64,000 nt of DNA from Planctomycetota bacterium (GTDB lineage Bacteria > Planctomycetota > UBA1135 > GCA-002686595), in contig NYUD01000071.1 in NCBI GenBank assembly GCA_002683825.1, forward strand, positions 85,924 through 149,923, in the 5' to 3' direction. Below, piece after piece: positions 27,861 to 36,858 of this stretch (position 1 is its first letter; the number at the start of each line of letters is the position of its first letter). Below the pieces are notes generated by a model, which saw only the letters and a program-made list of their open reading frames with translations, was not told where the DNA came from and ran no database searches. Position numbers and translations under genes: made by a program.

Positions 27861-28775
27861 CTATCGCGTCACCCCTTCGACCGCCGGGACCATGTGCACG
27901 GGATTCATGGCCACCGCGATGCGGTGCAACTCGCGCGCGTCGCGGGTCAGACCGCGAACCTGAAAGCACTGCATCAGGTTCAGCAGGTGGCGCTGCAGGA
28001 GCGCCGCGTCGGAGGTATCGCGGAACCAATCCGGACGCGGAACGAGTCCGTGCAGCGACAGATAGCGAATGCAATCGGTTCGCGTCCGTGCCCGACCGCC
28101 GTCGAAGGGGTCGAGCATCATGGTCCGTTTGCCGAGGTAGAGCCGCAGCAGCACCCGACCAGGCAAGGCGATCGGTGCCACTTTGAAACCGGCTCGCCGC
28201 GCGACAGACATGTAGATCGCGGTCAGCGTCAGCGGCATGCCGCGCTTGCGTTCGATCGCGCGATGCAGGTAGATGTTGTCGGGATGGTCGAAGTCGACCT
28301 CGCTGCCGATGAATCCCAGCTCGTCCCCGAGGTACTGTGCGAGCGCCATGGGCTGCGCAAAGCTACCCGCTTCCCCGGCGGCGCGGCTCTTCACTCGCTC
28401 GGCCATGGCATCCAGTGCGCGCACGTAGGGCCGCTTGTCGAAGGGCTCTCGATCGAGACGCGACATGAGGAGCAGTCCGCGCTCCAGATCGACCTCTTTC
28501 CGCGTCGCGAACCCTAGCAAGCGCCGGTAGACGCGTTTGCGCTCGATGGCGACAAGAAGCTTGCGGGCTCTCGCGCGCAAGCGAGCATCCCTGTCCCGCA
28601 CGCCTCGTCGAAGCGCCGGCAGCGCGATCCGTCCGGAGGCTTCTATCTCGCGACCGACGCCGGCGAGGACTGCGGGGGAATCGTCCCCGAGGAGTCCGAC
28701 GAGGGTTTCGATCCGCGTTTTCCGAGTCCCGTTCCCCACGCCGCCCCCCGAGTCCATCCTGGCCGTCTTCGCCAT
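27861..28775 (-). CDS. SirB1-type transglutaminase-like protein
   Basis: About 304 residues. The central part (~115-240) is the transglutaminase-like SirB1 domain: ALAQYLGDELGFIGSEVDFDHPDNIYLHRAIERKRGMPLTLTAIYMSVARRAGFKV, then PGRVLLRLYLGKRTMMLDPFDGG. The usual catalytic Cys is not seen, as in other SirB1-type members. The N-terminal ~90 residues look HEAT-like (AVLAGVGREIEASGRIALPALRRGV), and a TPR-like helix pair ends the protein. The ATG at 28775 is chosen over GTG 28784. Cytosolic; function unresolved. Confidence 0.85.
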   Translation of the reverse strand: MAKTARMDSGGGVGNGTRKTRIETLVGLLGDDSPAVLAGVGREIEASGRIALPALRRGVRDRDARLRARARKLLVAIERKRVYRRLLGFATRKEVDLERGLLLMSRLDREPFDKRPYVRALDAMAERVKSRAAGEAGSFAQPMALAQYLGDELGFIGSEVDFDHPDNIYLHRAIERKRGMPLTLTAIYMSVARRAGFKVAPIALPGRVLLRLYLGKRTMMLDPFDGGRARTRTDCIRYLSLHGLVPRPDWFRDTSDAALLQRHLLNLMQCFQVRGLTRDARELHRIAVAMNPVHMVPAVEGVTR

Positions 28776-28842
28776 TTTGGACACGCGGGTCGCTTGATGA
28801 GGTTCGCTGTCGAACCCGACCGGGGTCTGTTCGTCCGAGGAA

Positions 28843-29643
28843 CTAATTCCCTTTGGCCTTCTTCTTCTTGGACTTGGGTTCGACAGTGACCGTGCTCTCG
28901 ACCATCTTGACTGGCGTCTTGGTCTTGCCGTTCGCCGAGCCTTCGTCTTCCAGGGCCTTTACCACGTCCATGCCTCCGACGACTTCGCCGAAGATCGTGT
29001 GTTTGCCGTCCAGCCAACCGGTCGGGACGAAGGTCAGGAAGAACTGACTACCGTCCGTGCCAGGTCCCGCGTTGGCCATGCTCAGGAGACCGGGCCGATC
29101 GTGCTTGACGTCTGAACTCGTCTCCCCGGCGTACTTGTATCCGGGACTACCTCTTCCATTACCGGTCGGGCAACCGCCCTGGGCCATGAAGTTGGTGATC
29201 ACGCGGTGGAACAACAGGTCGTTGTAGAAGCCCGACCGGATGAGGTAGATCGAACTCGAAACGTGCATCGGGGCGACGTCCGGCATGAAGCGGATCTTGA
29301 TGTCGCCCTTGTTGGTGCGCAGGTTCCAGAAGTAGTTCTTGGTCTTGTCGAACGCAAGCTCCGGGGGGGAGGGCATCTTGGTGCGCCAGCTCGACTTCGA
29401 CTTGTCGATGTTTCCCGCCTCCGTTCTCTCCTTGATGAAGTCGTCGATCTTGGCCAGTGCAGGGTCGACGGAGGATGCGCTCGAAGGCAGCGATTTTTCC
29501 TTCGTCGGTGTGGCCGCTTCCTCGGCCTGTGCGGGCTCGGCTTTCTCCGTCTGCCGACTCGTCTCGGAGGTCGAGGCTCTCGCGTAACAGCTCGACGCAA
29601 GGGTGACGAGGGCGATGAAGACGGCAACCTTTTGGCGGGACAT
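28843..29643 (-). CDS. Lipoprotein peptidyl-prolyl cis-trans isomerase (cyclophilin)
   Basis: A 266-residue membrane-anchored foldase. Lipobox LASSC (Cys19) ends the signal peptide. A Lys/Glu/Ala-rich linker (~25-70) leads to the cyclophilin domain: [63 protein letters not shown] and [23 protein letters not shown], the catalytic FMAQGG and the GSQFF stretch are intact, so prolyl isomerase activity is expected. It acts on periplasmic proteins. The cytosolic paralogue is at 32194-32688. The C-terminus ends in a Lys-rich tail. Confidence 0.92.
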   Translation of the reverse strand: MSRQKVAVFIALVTLASSCYARASTSETSRQTEKAEPAQAEEAATPTKEKSLPSSASSVDPALAKIDDFIKERTEAGNIDKSKSSWRTKMPSPPELAFDKTKNYFWNLRTNKGDIKIRFMPDVAPMHVSSSIYLIRSGFYNDLLFHRVITNFMAQGGCPTGNGRGSPGYKYAGETSSDVKHDRPGLLSMANAGPGTDGSQFFLTFVPTGWLDGKHTIFGEVVGGMDVVKALEDEGSANGKTKTPVKMVESTVTVEPKSKKKKAKGN

Positions 29644-30029
29644 GGGATCTCTCGTGAGGTAAGGAATTCGGTTCGGAGGGGATCGGTTCCTGCCCCTGAC
29701 CGGGCGACGGGAACGCGTGGGGGGGCGTCAAGGTAACCGATGCCGGGGAGGTCCGGTCAACAGCCAGGTTGGGCCGTTCCGTAAGGGATCCGATCTCGAG
29801 GTTGCAGCGCGCCATCCCCGTCCTTATTCTCCCTGCCTCGTTCCTTCGCCGTATGCCCCGTCCGGAGGGCTCTTCCGCTCATGACCTCCCTGGGTTCCAG
29901 GGGGGGCCGTGGACGGGATCGCGGCGAAGACCGAGTCTCGACGCGTTCCCACAGGGCTCCGTCGGGGTCCCTGTGGACTCTCGACGCCAGCTGGAGGAAG
30001 CGGGTCCGAGTGATTCCCCAACAGGGCCC
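29644..30029 (+). promoter_or_regulatory. Divergent intergenic region with two hairpins in the thiolase leader
   Basis: A 386-bp gap between ppi (minus) and the thiolase gene (plus). It holds two perfect inverted repeats on the thiolase side: CCCTGG-GTT-CCAGGG (29888-29902) and CCACAGGG (29949-29956) / CCCTGTGG (29969-29976). The thiolase frame stays open through here, but the codons look unlike a protein and precede the family N-terminus. No clear -10/-35 was found. The hairpins may be leader structures. Confidence 0.3.
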
Positions 30030-31247
30030 ATGAACGAAGCCTCCCCTGGACACAAGGGCGACCCCAAAGTGGTCGTGACCCACGCGCTCCGCACACCTAT
30101 CGGGCGGTTCCTGGGCTCGTTTGCCGACCTGACGGCGGTGGACCTGGGAGTCTCGGTGGTCACGGATCTCCTGGGTCGTGCCGGTGTGGCGCCGGAAGAA
30201 GTCGGCGAACTCGTTTTCGGGAACGGCCGTCAAGCCGGTGGGGGCCCCAATCCCGCGCGCCAGATCAGCGTGAGGGCCGGCCTTTCCCACGGGGCGCCCG
30301 CCTACACGGTCAACATGGCCTGCGCCTCGGGCTTGAAATCGATCGCCCTGGCGTCGGAGTCGATTCTCCTCGGACGCACGGACATCGCCGTTGCAGGCGG
30401 TACCGAGAGCATGAGTGGCCTGCCGTTCCTGTTGCCGGGAATGCGGCGCGGTTATCGCCTGGGACACGCACCGCTCGTGGATGCGATGTACAAGGACGGT
30501 TTCGAGTGCCCCCTGGCGGACATGTTGATGGGGGGGACGGCCGAGAAGCTGGCGCGCGAGTTTGACATCCCCCGGGAAGAGCAGGATCGCTTTGCGGTCG
30601 AGAGTCAGCAGAAGGCCGGGGCGGCGGAGACCGAGGGGCGTTTCGACAGTCAGCTTTCGCCCGTCACCGTCAAGTCGCGCAAGGGCGAGGCCGTCGTCGA
30701 GCGGGACGAACACATGCGCCCGCAGACGACTCTGGAGAGCCTCGCCAAGCTTCCGCCTGTGTTCGATCCCAAGAACGGGACCGTACACGCGGGCAACTCC
30801 AGCGGGATCACCGACGGCGCTGCGGCGCTCCTCCTGATGACCGAAGAGAAGGCAGAGGCCCTCGGACTGGCTCCGCTCGCGCGCCTGGGCGACCACACGC
30901 AGGTGGGCCTCGATCCCACCATCATGGGGCTGGGGCCCGTTCCCGCCTGTGAGGCCCTGCAGAAGAAGAACGACCTCAAGGTCGGGGATTACGACCTCAT
31001 CGAATTGAACGAAGCCTTCGCGGCACAGGTGCTCGCCTGTGGGCGCAAGCTGCCGTTCCTCGGCGATCGCTTGAACGTCAACGGCGGTTCGATCGCCCTC
31101 GGTCACCCGATCGGCGCCACCGGTGCACGCATCGTGGTGACGCTACTGCACGAACTTGCGCGTCGCGGCGGCCGTAACGGGCTGGCGACGCTTTGCATCT
31201 CAGGCGGTCTCGGAATGGCGATGGCTTTCCATCGCGTCGAAGCCTGA
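30030..31247 (+). CDS. Thiolase (acetyl-CoA acyltransferase family)
   Basis: About 405 residues from the ATG at 30030, the first start near the family N-terminus (DPKVVVTHALRTPIGRF). The nucleophile is Cys98 (VNMACASGLKSI); FEFNEAF-type motif appears as ELNEAFAAQVL, with GHPIGATGARIV and the terminal Cys in LCISGGLG present. A different paralogue from those at 5321 and 33582. It opens a second acyl-CoA operon (30030-37929) whose second gene is a 3-hydroxyacyl-CoA dehydrogenase, 27 bp downstream. Confidence 0.93.
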   Translation: MNEASPGHKGDPKVVVTHALRTPIGRFLGSFADLTAVDLGVSVVTDLLGRAGVAPEEVGELVFGNGRQAGGGPNPARQISVRAGLSHGAPAYTVNMACASGLKSIALASESILLGRTDIAVAGGTESMSGLPFLLPGMRRGYRLGHAPLVDAMYKDGFECPLADMLMGGTAEKLAREFDIPREEQDRFAVESQQKAGAAETEGRFDSQLSPVTVKSRKGEAVVERDEHMRPQTTLESLAKLPPVFDPKNGTVHAGNSSGITDGAAALLLMTEEKAEALGLAPLARLGDHTQVGLDPTIMGLGPVPACEALQKKNDLKVGDYDLIELNEAFAAQVLACGRKLPFLGDRLNVNGGSIALGHPIGATGARIVVTLLHELARRGGRNGLATLCISGGLGMAMAFHRVEA

Positions 31248-31274
31248 AAGTCCAAGAGTAGAGAAAAGAAACAC

Positions 31275-32168
31275 ATGAAGATCGAAAAAGTAGGCGTCGT
31301 CGGCTGTGGTCTGATGGGTCACGGCATCGCTCAGGTAGCCGCCCAGGCGGGGTTTGAGGTTTGCGTCGTCGAGACGGAGCAGAGCTTTCTCGACAAGGGG
31401 CTCGGGCGCATCGAGAAGAGTCTCGCCAAGATGGCCGAGAAGGCCGTCAAGAAGGGCAAGGCCACGCCGGAGGACGCCGAAAAGAACCGCGCCGCGGCGT
31501 GGGGGCGCATCGAAGGGTCGCTCGACAAGCAGAGCCTTGCCGACTGCGATCTCGTCGTCGAGGCGATCGTGGAAGACCTCGACGTCAAGAAGACTCTCTT
31601 CAATGAGCTCGGCGGCATTTGCAAGGCCGACACGATACTTGCTTCGAACACCTCTTCTTTCCCGATCGCCCGGATGGCGGAGGCCTCCGGACGCCCGGAG
31701 CGTTTCGTGGGGCTGCATTTTTTCAACCCCGTGCAGCTCATGCGCCTGGTCGAGGTGGTGCGCACCGACAAGACCGATGAAGATGTCTTCGCGGCGGCGC
31801 GCTCGTTCGGAGAAGCCGCCGGCAAGGTCCCCGTCGCTTGCAAGGACACGCCCGGTTTCGTCGTCAACCGCCTCCTGGTTCCGTACATGACCCAGGCCCT
31901 CGAGATGCTCGAGCGGGGCGATGCGACGAAGGAGGACATCGACGCCGCCATGCAGTTCGGCTGCGGGTACCCGATGGGCCCGATCACGCTGACGGACTAC
32001 GTGGGGCTCGATACGACGCTTTCCATCCTCGAGGGGTGGTGTGAACGTTTTCCGAACGAGCCCGCCTTTTCGATCCCTGAGGTTCTCTGCACAAGAGTCA
32101 AGCAGGGCAAGCTCGGGCGTAAGAGTGGCGAGGGTTTCTACAAGTGGGACGGAGACAAGAAGACCTAG
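31275..32168 (+). CDS. 3-hydroxybutyryl-CoA dehydrogenase (second copy)
   Basis: A 297-residue NAD(P)-dependent 3-hydroxyacyl-CoA dehydrogenase. Rossmann motif GCGLMGHGIAQVAAQAG (residues 10-26); ILASNTSSFPI; catalytic-His stretch GLHFFNPVQLMRLVE; NRLLVPYMTQALEMLE; GCGYPMGPITLTDYVGL. It shares fold and length with the copy at 6506-7363 but differs throughout, so this is not a recent duplication. The preceding thiolase makes its substrate and the crotonase at 32693 dehydrates its product. Confidence 0.94.
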   Translation: MKIEKVGVVGCGLMGHGIAQVAAQAGFEVCVVETEQSFLDKGLGRIEKSLAKMAEKAVKKGKATPEDAEKNRAAAWGRIEGSLDKQSLADCDLVVEAIVEDLDVKKTLFNELGGICKADTILASNTSSFPIARMAEASGRPERFVGLHFFNPVQLMRLVEVVRTDKTDEDVFAAARSFGEAAGKVPVACKDTPGFVVNRLLVPYMTQALEMLERGDATKEDIDAAMQFGCGYPMGPITLTDYVGLDTTLSILEGWCERFPNEPAFSIPEVLCTRVKQGKLGRKSGEGFYKWDGDKKT

Positions 32169-32193
32169 GCTCCAGAACAAGAAAGCTATTTTG

Positions 32194-32688
32194 ATGACCA
32201 ATCTCACAGGCATCACCGCAGAGATCGACACGTCCGAGGGGAGCATGAAGTTCGAATTCTTCCCGGACAAGGCTCCCGGCCACGTAGACAACTTCGTGTC
32301 GCTTGCCGAAAAGGGTTTTTACGAAGGCACGGTCTTCCACCGTGTCATTTCCGGTTTCATGATCCAGGGCGGCTGTCCGCTCGGGACGGGGACAGGCGAC
32401 GCCGGCTACAAGATCAAGGCCGAGTTCAACGAGACGCATCACGAACGAGGCGTGCTTTCGATGGCGCGTGGTCCCAGCGACGATTCAGCGGGCAGTCAAT
32501 TCTTCGTCTGCCATGGCGAGGCCGGATTTCTAGATGGCCAGTACACGGCCTTCGGTCGTCTCATCGAAGGCGATGACACGCTCGATAAAATCGCCTCGGC
32601 ACCGATCCAGCCCGGTGGCGGCGGAGAGAACTCCAAGCCGGTCTCACCTGTGCGGGTCTCGAAGGTCACGATAAGCCGGGGAGAGTAG
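32194..32688 (+). CDS. Cytosolic peptidyl-prolyl cis-trans isomerase (cyclophilin)
   Basis: A 164-residue single-domain cyclophilin (PpiB type) without signal peptide, beginning at the ATG 32194. FHRVISGFMIQGGCPLGTGTGDAGYKIKAEF holds the catalytic Arg/Phe/Gln residues; GVLSMARGPSDDSAGSQFFV and FLDGQYTAFGRLIEGDDTL complete the fold. The long upstream open frame belongs to the antiparallel part of the preceding gene. It is oddly inserted between two fatty-acid-type enzymes, 25 bp and 4 bp from its neighbours, so it is co-translated with them. Confidence 0.93.
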   Translation: MTNLTGITAEIDTSEGSMKFEFFPDKAPGHVDNFVSLAEKGFYEGTVFHRVISGFMIQGGCPLGTGTGDAGYKIKAEFNETHHERGVLSMARGPSDDSAGSQFFVCHGEAGFLDGQYTAFGRLIEGDDTLDKIASAPIQPGGGGENSKPVSPVRVSKVTISRGE

Positions 32689-32692
32689 AAAC

Positions 32693-33475
32693 ATGAACTT
32701 CGAGAACATCAAACTCGATGTTGCCGACGGTGTCGCCCGTCTGACGATCGATCGGCCGAAGGCCATGAACGCGCTGAATTCCAAGACGCTCGACGAGATT
32801 GAGGAGGCCTTCAACTACTGCCGCGAGAACGAAAGTGTGCGCGCACTCGTCATCAGTGGTGCGGGGGACAAGGCGTTTGTTGCCGGCGCGGATATCAAGG
32901 AACTGGCGCAGATGACCCCGCTCAGCGCGAAGGACCTTGCCTACCGTGGTCAGCAGGTCTACGCCCTGGTCGAGCACATGGGCAAGCCGACCGTCGCCAT
33001 GATCAACGGCTTCGCCCTCGGCGGCGGCCTCGAGTTGGCGCTCGCGTGCAATCTGCGGACCGCGTCCACTTCTGCCAAGATGGGTCTGCCCGAGGTCTCC
33101 TTGGGGATCATTCCCGGCTACGGAGGCACGCAGCGGCTTTCCCGCGTGGCGGGTCCGGCCGTCGCCCGGGAGTGGATCCTGACCGGCGACATGTTCGGGG
33201 CCGAGGAGGCTCACCGCGTGGGCGTGGTGAACCGAATCTTTCCTCCCGAGGAGCTTGAAGCCGGGACGATGAAGCTGGTGGGGTCCATCCTCTCCCGCGG
33301 TCCGATCGCCGTCCGATTTGCGATCGAGGCAATCAGTCGCGGTTCCAACATGCCCCAGCGCGAAGGCGAGATTCTCGAGAGCGATCTCTTCGGTCTCGCT
33401 GCCTCCACGGAGGACATGAGGGAAGGCATGAGCGCTTTCCTCGAAAAGAGAAAGCCCCACTTTCAGGGCAAGTAA
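32693..33475 (+). CDS. Enoyl-CoA hydratase (crotonase)
   Basis: A 260-residue crotonase-fold hydratase converting crotonyl-CoA to 3-hydroxybutyryl-CoA. Oxyanion-hole segments are AGADIKELAQM and GFALGGGLELALACN. Both catalytic glutamates are in place (LGGGLELAL and LPEVSLGIIPGYGGTQ), which distinguishes a true hydratase from non-catalytic crotonase relatives. It supplies the hydration step lacking from the operon at 5321-14906. It starts 4 bp after the cyclophilin stop. Confidence 0.94.
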   Translation: MNFENIKLDVADGVARLTIDRPKAMNALNSKTLDEIEEAFNYCRENESVRALVISGAGDKAFVAGADIKELAQMTPLSAKDLAYRGQQVYALVEHMGKPTVAMINGFALGGGLELALACNLRTASTSAKMGLPEVSLGIIPGYGGTQRLSRVAGPAVAREWILTGDMFGAEEAHRVGVVNRIFPPEELEAGTMKLVGSILSRGPIAVRFAIEAISRGSNMPQREGEILESDLFGLAASTEDMREGMSAFLEKRKPHFQGK

Positions 33476-33581
33476 GACTACCGCTCGCTCCAACGTCGGC
33501 CACTGCTCGAGCGTGATTGTCCGGTTGCAGCCGTGGCCGGCCCTTCCGCTCCTGTGATAGATCCAAATCCTAAGAAGGACC

Positions 33582-34787
33582 ATGAATAAAGACATCGCGA
33601 TCATCGGCGGCGCCCGTACTCCCATGTGTGAGTACTCGGGTACCCCGGGTTTCGGAAAGTTCAAGGACATCAGTGCGATCGACCTGGCTGTGCATGCGTC
33701 CAAGGCGGCCATCGAACGCGCCAAGATCGATCCGGAGGCCATCGAACACATCATCGTCGGAAACGCTCTTCAAACCTCGAACGACGCCATCTACGGGGCG
33801 CGGCACGTCGGCCTGAAGGCCGGTGTTGCCCAGGACTCGGCGGCCCTGACCGTGAACCGTCTGTGCGGTTCGGGGATCGAAGCGGTCGTGCAAGGAGCCC
33901 AGCTGATCCAGCTCGATGAGGCATCGATGACTCTGTGTGGCGGCATGGAGAATATGAGCCAGGCGCCGTTCGTCTTGCACGGGGCGCGCGAGGGCTTCCG
34001 CTTAGGGGCCCAGCCGCAGCTAGAGGATCTCCTGTTCGCCGCGCTTCAGGATCCGGTATGTGGGCTGTACATGGCCCAGACCGCCGAGAAGGTCGCCAAG
34101 CGCCTCGGCGTCAAACGCGCGGAGCAGGACGAGTTCGCCCTGCGCAGCCACAAACTGGGTGCGGCTGCGGTTCAGGAAGGCCGCTTCGGCGAAGAGATCG
34201 CTCCGTACGTCATCGAGACGCGCAAGGGCGAGATCACCATCGATACCGACGACCACATCAAGCCCAACACTTCCCTCGAGGCCCTGTCAAAGTTGCGAGC
34301 CGCCTTCGGGAAGGACGGTACCGTGACGGCCGGTAACGCCAGCGGCATCGTCGACGGTGCGGCGGCGCTCGTACTTTCGACCCAAGAGCGTGCGCAGGCG
34401 GACGGCCTCGATGTGTGGGCGCTGGTTCGTTCCTGGGCTTCCGTCGGTGTCGACCCCTCGGAAATGGGCATCGGCCCGGTCCCGGCGATCAAGAAGTGTC
34501 TCGAACGGGCCGGTGTTAGCCTGGCAGACATCGATCTCTTCGAGATCAACGAAGCCTTTGCGGCCCAGTACCTGGGCTGTGAGAAGGAACTGGGGCTCGA
34601 CCGAGACAAGGTCAACGTGAACGGCGGCGCAATTTCACTGGGGCACCCGCTCGGTGCGACGGGGTCGCGTCTGATACTGACGCTCATGTATCAACTGCGG
34701 CGCAGCGGCAAGCGTTTTGGCGTGGCCTCGGCATGCATCGGTGGCGGTCAAGGAATCGCCATACTTATCGAGAACCCAGCTGCATAG
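33582..34787 (+). CDS. Thiolase (third copy)
   Basis: A 401-residue thiolase starting NKDIAIIGGARTPM. Nucleophile Cys95 (VNRLCGSGIEAV), ENMSQAPFVLHG substrate loop, EINEAFAAQYLG, GHPLGATGSRLI and the final catalytic Cys in ACIGGGQG are intact. An AGAAGGAC ribosome site sits 6 nt upstream of the ATG. It ends 13 bp before the aconitase-like gene. Three thiolases in 30 kb suggest separate substrate ranges or directions (acetoacetyl-CoA synthesis versus longer ketoacyl cleavage), which sequence alone cannot sort. Confidence 0.94.
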   Translation: MNKDIAIIGGARTPMCEYSGTPGFGKFKDISAIDLAVHASKAAIERAKIDPEAIEHIIVGNALQTSNDAIYGARHVGLKAGVAQDSAALTVNRLCGSGIEAVVQGAQLIQLDEASMTLCGGMENMSQAPFVLHGAREGFRLGAQPQLEDLLFAALQDPVCGLYMAQTAEKVAKRLGVKRAEQDEFALRSHKLGAAAVQEGRFGEEIAPYVIETRKGEITIDTDDHIKPNTSLEALSKLRAAFGKDGTVTAGNASGIVDGAAALVLSTQERAQADGLDVWALVRSWASVGVDPSEMGIGPVPAIKKCLERAGVSLADIDLFEINEAFAAQYLGCEKELGLDRDKVNVNGGAISLGHPLGATGSRLILTLMYQLRRSGKRFGVASACIGGGQGIAILIENPAA

Positions 34788-34800
34788 AGGCCGACAGTCC

Positions 34801-36846
34801 GTGAGCAACTTGATCAACACCCGGGCCGATGGGAAACGCTTCGCCCGCCTCGATCCTCGCAAGAGGGTTCTCTTCTTGACGGAGGATCTGGAGATGATTC
34901 GCCGTCAGCTGCGGGGCGAGATCGATCTGAAGATGCCGGACGTCGACCCGGACGACCTCCTGGACGACATCAACACGGACATGATGACCCCCGCCTGGGT
35001 GTGCTTCCGGCATCGCCCCGAAGACCTGGCCCTGGACGCCTACGCAGGACTGTTCGATGACCGGGGCGAGCGCGTCTTCGAGACGCGCGCGTTGATGGAC
35101 GGCAACTTTCAGGTCATCGTCTCGGGACATCGTAAGGGGACCGGTTCGAGTCGCGAGACCGCGCCCCAGGCGGAGAAGTGGAGCGGGATTGAACTCGCCG
35201 TTGCAGCGTCTTTTGCGCCGATCCACGAGCGGAACAACATCAACCTCGGCCAGATCCTGGGGGATTACGCGCAGCTCGGGCGCTTGCAGGCTGGTGAAGA
35301 GATCCCCCTCGAGGAGTTCACCGAGCGTTTCGATCCGGTGACTCAGGCGATCCTCGAGGCGGGTGGACTGTCTCCGTTCTCGGCCAAGGTTCGCTCCGGC
35401 GAGGTCACAATTCCGCTGCCGGGAACGGGCGAGCGTCCGATGACGCTGGCGGAGAAAGTCGTAGTCGCCCACCTGGTCGGCGCCGACGACGCCCGTGCGA
35501 AGAGCGCTTTCGTCCAACCGGGAGATTCCTGTCTGGTTCAGGTCGACGGCGGCTACAGCCACGAGTTCACCACGGCCCAGGTGCACTACTTTCTTGCGAA
35601 GGAGTTCGGTGCAAACTATCAGGTGCAGAACCCTGCGAAGTTCGCCGTTTTCGAGGATCATCTCTTGTATGCGGACGGGGTCGAGAAAATGGCACCCTTC
35701 TCCGACCAGATTCAAACCTTGCGCGACCTGCAACAGGAATTTCAGCACCACACCGGCGTGCGTGACTACTCCGCGCGCAATGGAGTCTCCCCCGGCATAT
35801 GTCATCAGGTCGCGCGCGAACAGTTCATCGACCCCGGTGATTTCATACAGGCGACCGATTCGCACACTTGTATGGGCGGCGGTAGCAACGCCCTCGCGTG
35901 GGGGGTGGGTTCGACCGAGTATGCGGGGCTGATCCACTCGGGATTCACGCTCGTCCAGGTCCCGGAGTCGATCCGCTTCGAGCTCACGGGCGAGTTGCGC
36001 GAGGGCGTCACCGCGAAGGATTTGATCCTCAACATCCTCAAGACCTACGCCGTGCGTGAGGAGACCCTGGATCGTGTGATGGAATTCGGCGGTCCCGGCC
36101 TCGCCACGCTCGATATGGACGAGCGTGCGACGCTGACCAACATGGCGACCGAGTGTTCAGCCAAGACCGGTATTTGCGAGGGCGACGACCACACCGCCGA
36201 ATGGCTTGCGGCGCGGCGCGAAGGCGGCGACGCCAAGGCGATCGCCGATCGCTTTGTGACCGCCGACCCCGGCGCGCAATACCACGGCGGGGTGCACGGG
36301 ATCGATCTGTCCACGATCGAGCCCATGGTGGCCAGGCCCGGTGACCCGACCTATGGCGAGACGATCGAAGCGCTGGGCGAGGTCGCTATCGACATCGCCT
36401 ACGCAGGTTCCTGCACCGCTGGCAAGGAGCGGGACTTGGACTTCTATGCGCTCGTGATCCGCGAGGCGCTCGGTGGAAACCGCAAGGTTGCCGACGGCGT
36501 GCGTATGGTGCTGCAATTCGGCAGTGAGTCCGTGCGCGAATATGCTCGGCGTCAGGGCTACTTCGAGTTGTTCCAGCAGGCCGGCGTCGAAGTGATCAAT
36601 CCCGGCTGTGGGGCCTGCATCGGTTGCGGTCCCGGAGTATCCAGCCACGCCGAAGAGGTCACGGTCAGTGCGATCAATCGCAATTATCAAGGGCGTAGTG
36701 GCCCGGGAAAGCTCTATCTCGCTTCTCCCTTGACCGTAGCAGCCAGTGCCGTTGTCGGCCGGATTGTGGCATACAGACCCGGCATGTTCTCCTTCCCAAC
36801 AGCGAATGAGATCGTCGCCACCCAAGGCGGCTCTCCCACAACCTAG
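34801..36846 (+). CDS. Domain-permuted aconitase/isopropylmalate-dehydratase superfamily enzyme
   Basis: A [4Fe-4S] hydro-lyase of 681 residues from GTG 34801. The LeuD-like swivel domain comes first (GHRKGTGSSRETAPQAEKW, SFAPIHERNNINLG at ~105-160), then a long linker, then the LeuC-like catalytic part (QATDSHTCMGGGSNALAWGVGS). Cluster ligands are the Cys of AGSCTAGKERD and the CxxC in GCGACIGCGPG. This order is the reverse of AcnA and resembles AcnB without its N-terminal HEAT domain. Paired with the dehydrogenase 12 bp downstream, it most likely makes a 2-hydroxy-dicarboxylate for oxidative decarboxylation: 3-isopropylmalate (leucine), isocitrate or homoisocitrate. Substrate is unresolved. 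Confidence 0.8.
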   Translation: MSNLINTRADGKRFARLDPRKRVLFLTEDLEMIRRQLRGEIDLKMPDVDPDDLLDDINTDMMTPAWVCFRHRPEDLALDAYAGLFDDRGERVFETRALMDGNFQVIVSGHRKGTGSSRETAPQAEKWSGIELAVAASFAPIHERNNINLGQILGDYAQLGRLQAGEEIPLEEFTERFDPVTQAILEAGGLSPFSAKVRSGEVTIPLPGTGERPMTLAEKVVVAHLVGADDARAKSAFVQPGDSCLVQVDGGYSHEFTTAQVHYFLAKEFGANYQVQNPAKFAVFEDHLLYADGVEKMAPFSDQIQTLRDLQQEFQHHTGVRDYSARNGVSPGICHQVAREQFIDPGDFIQATDSHTCMGGGSNALAWGVGSTEYAGLIHSGFTLVQVPESIRFELTGELREGVTAKDLILNILKTYAVREETLDRVMEFGGPGLATLDMDERATLTNMATECSAKTGICEGDDHTAEWLAARREGGDAKAIADRFVTADPGAQYHGGVHGIDLSTIEPMVARPGDPTYGETIEALGEVAIDIAYAGSCTAGKERDLDFYALVIREALGGNRKVADGVRMVLQFGSESVREYARRQGYFELFQQAGVEVINPGCGACIGCGPGVSSHAEEVTVSAINRNYQGRSGPGKLYLASPLTVAASAVVGRIVAYRPGMFSFPTANEIVATQGGSPTT

Positions 36847-36858
36847 AATAGTCTTTCC

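Noticed and set aside
29769..30029. An 87-codon N-terminal extension of the thiolase.
   Set aside because: The thiolase family begins just after ATG 30030; the extension has leader hairpins and no conserved sequence.
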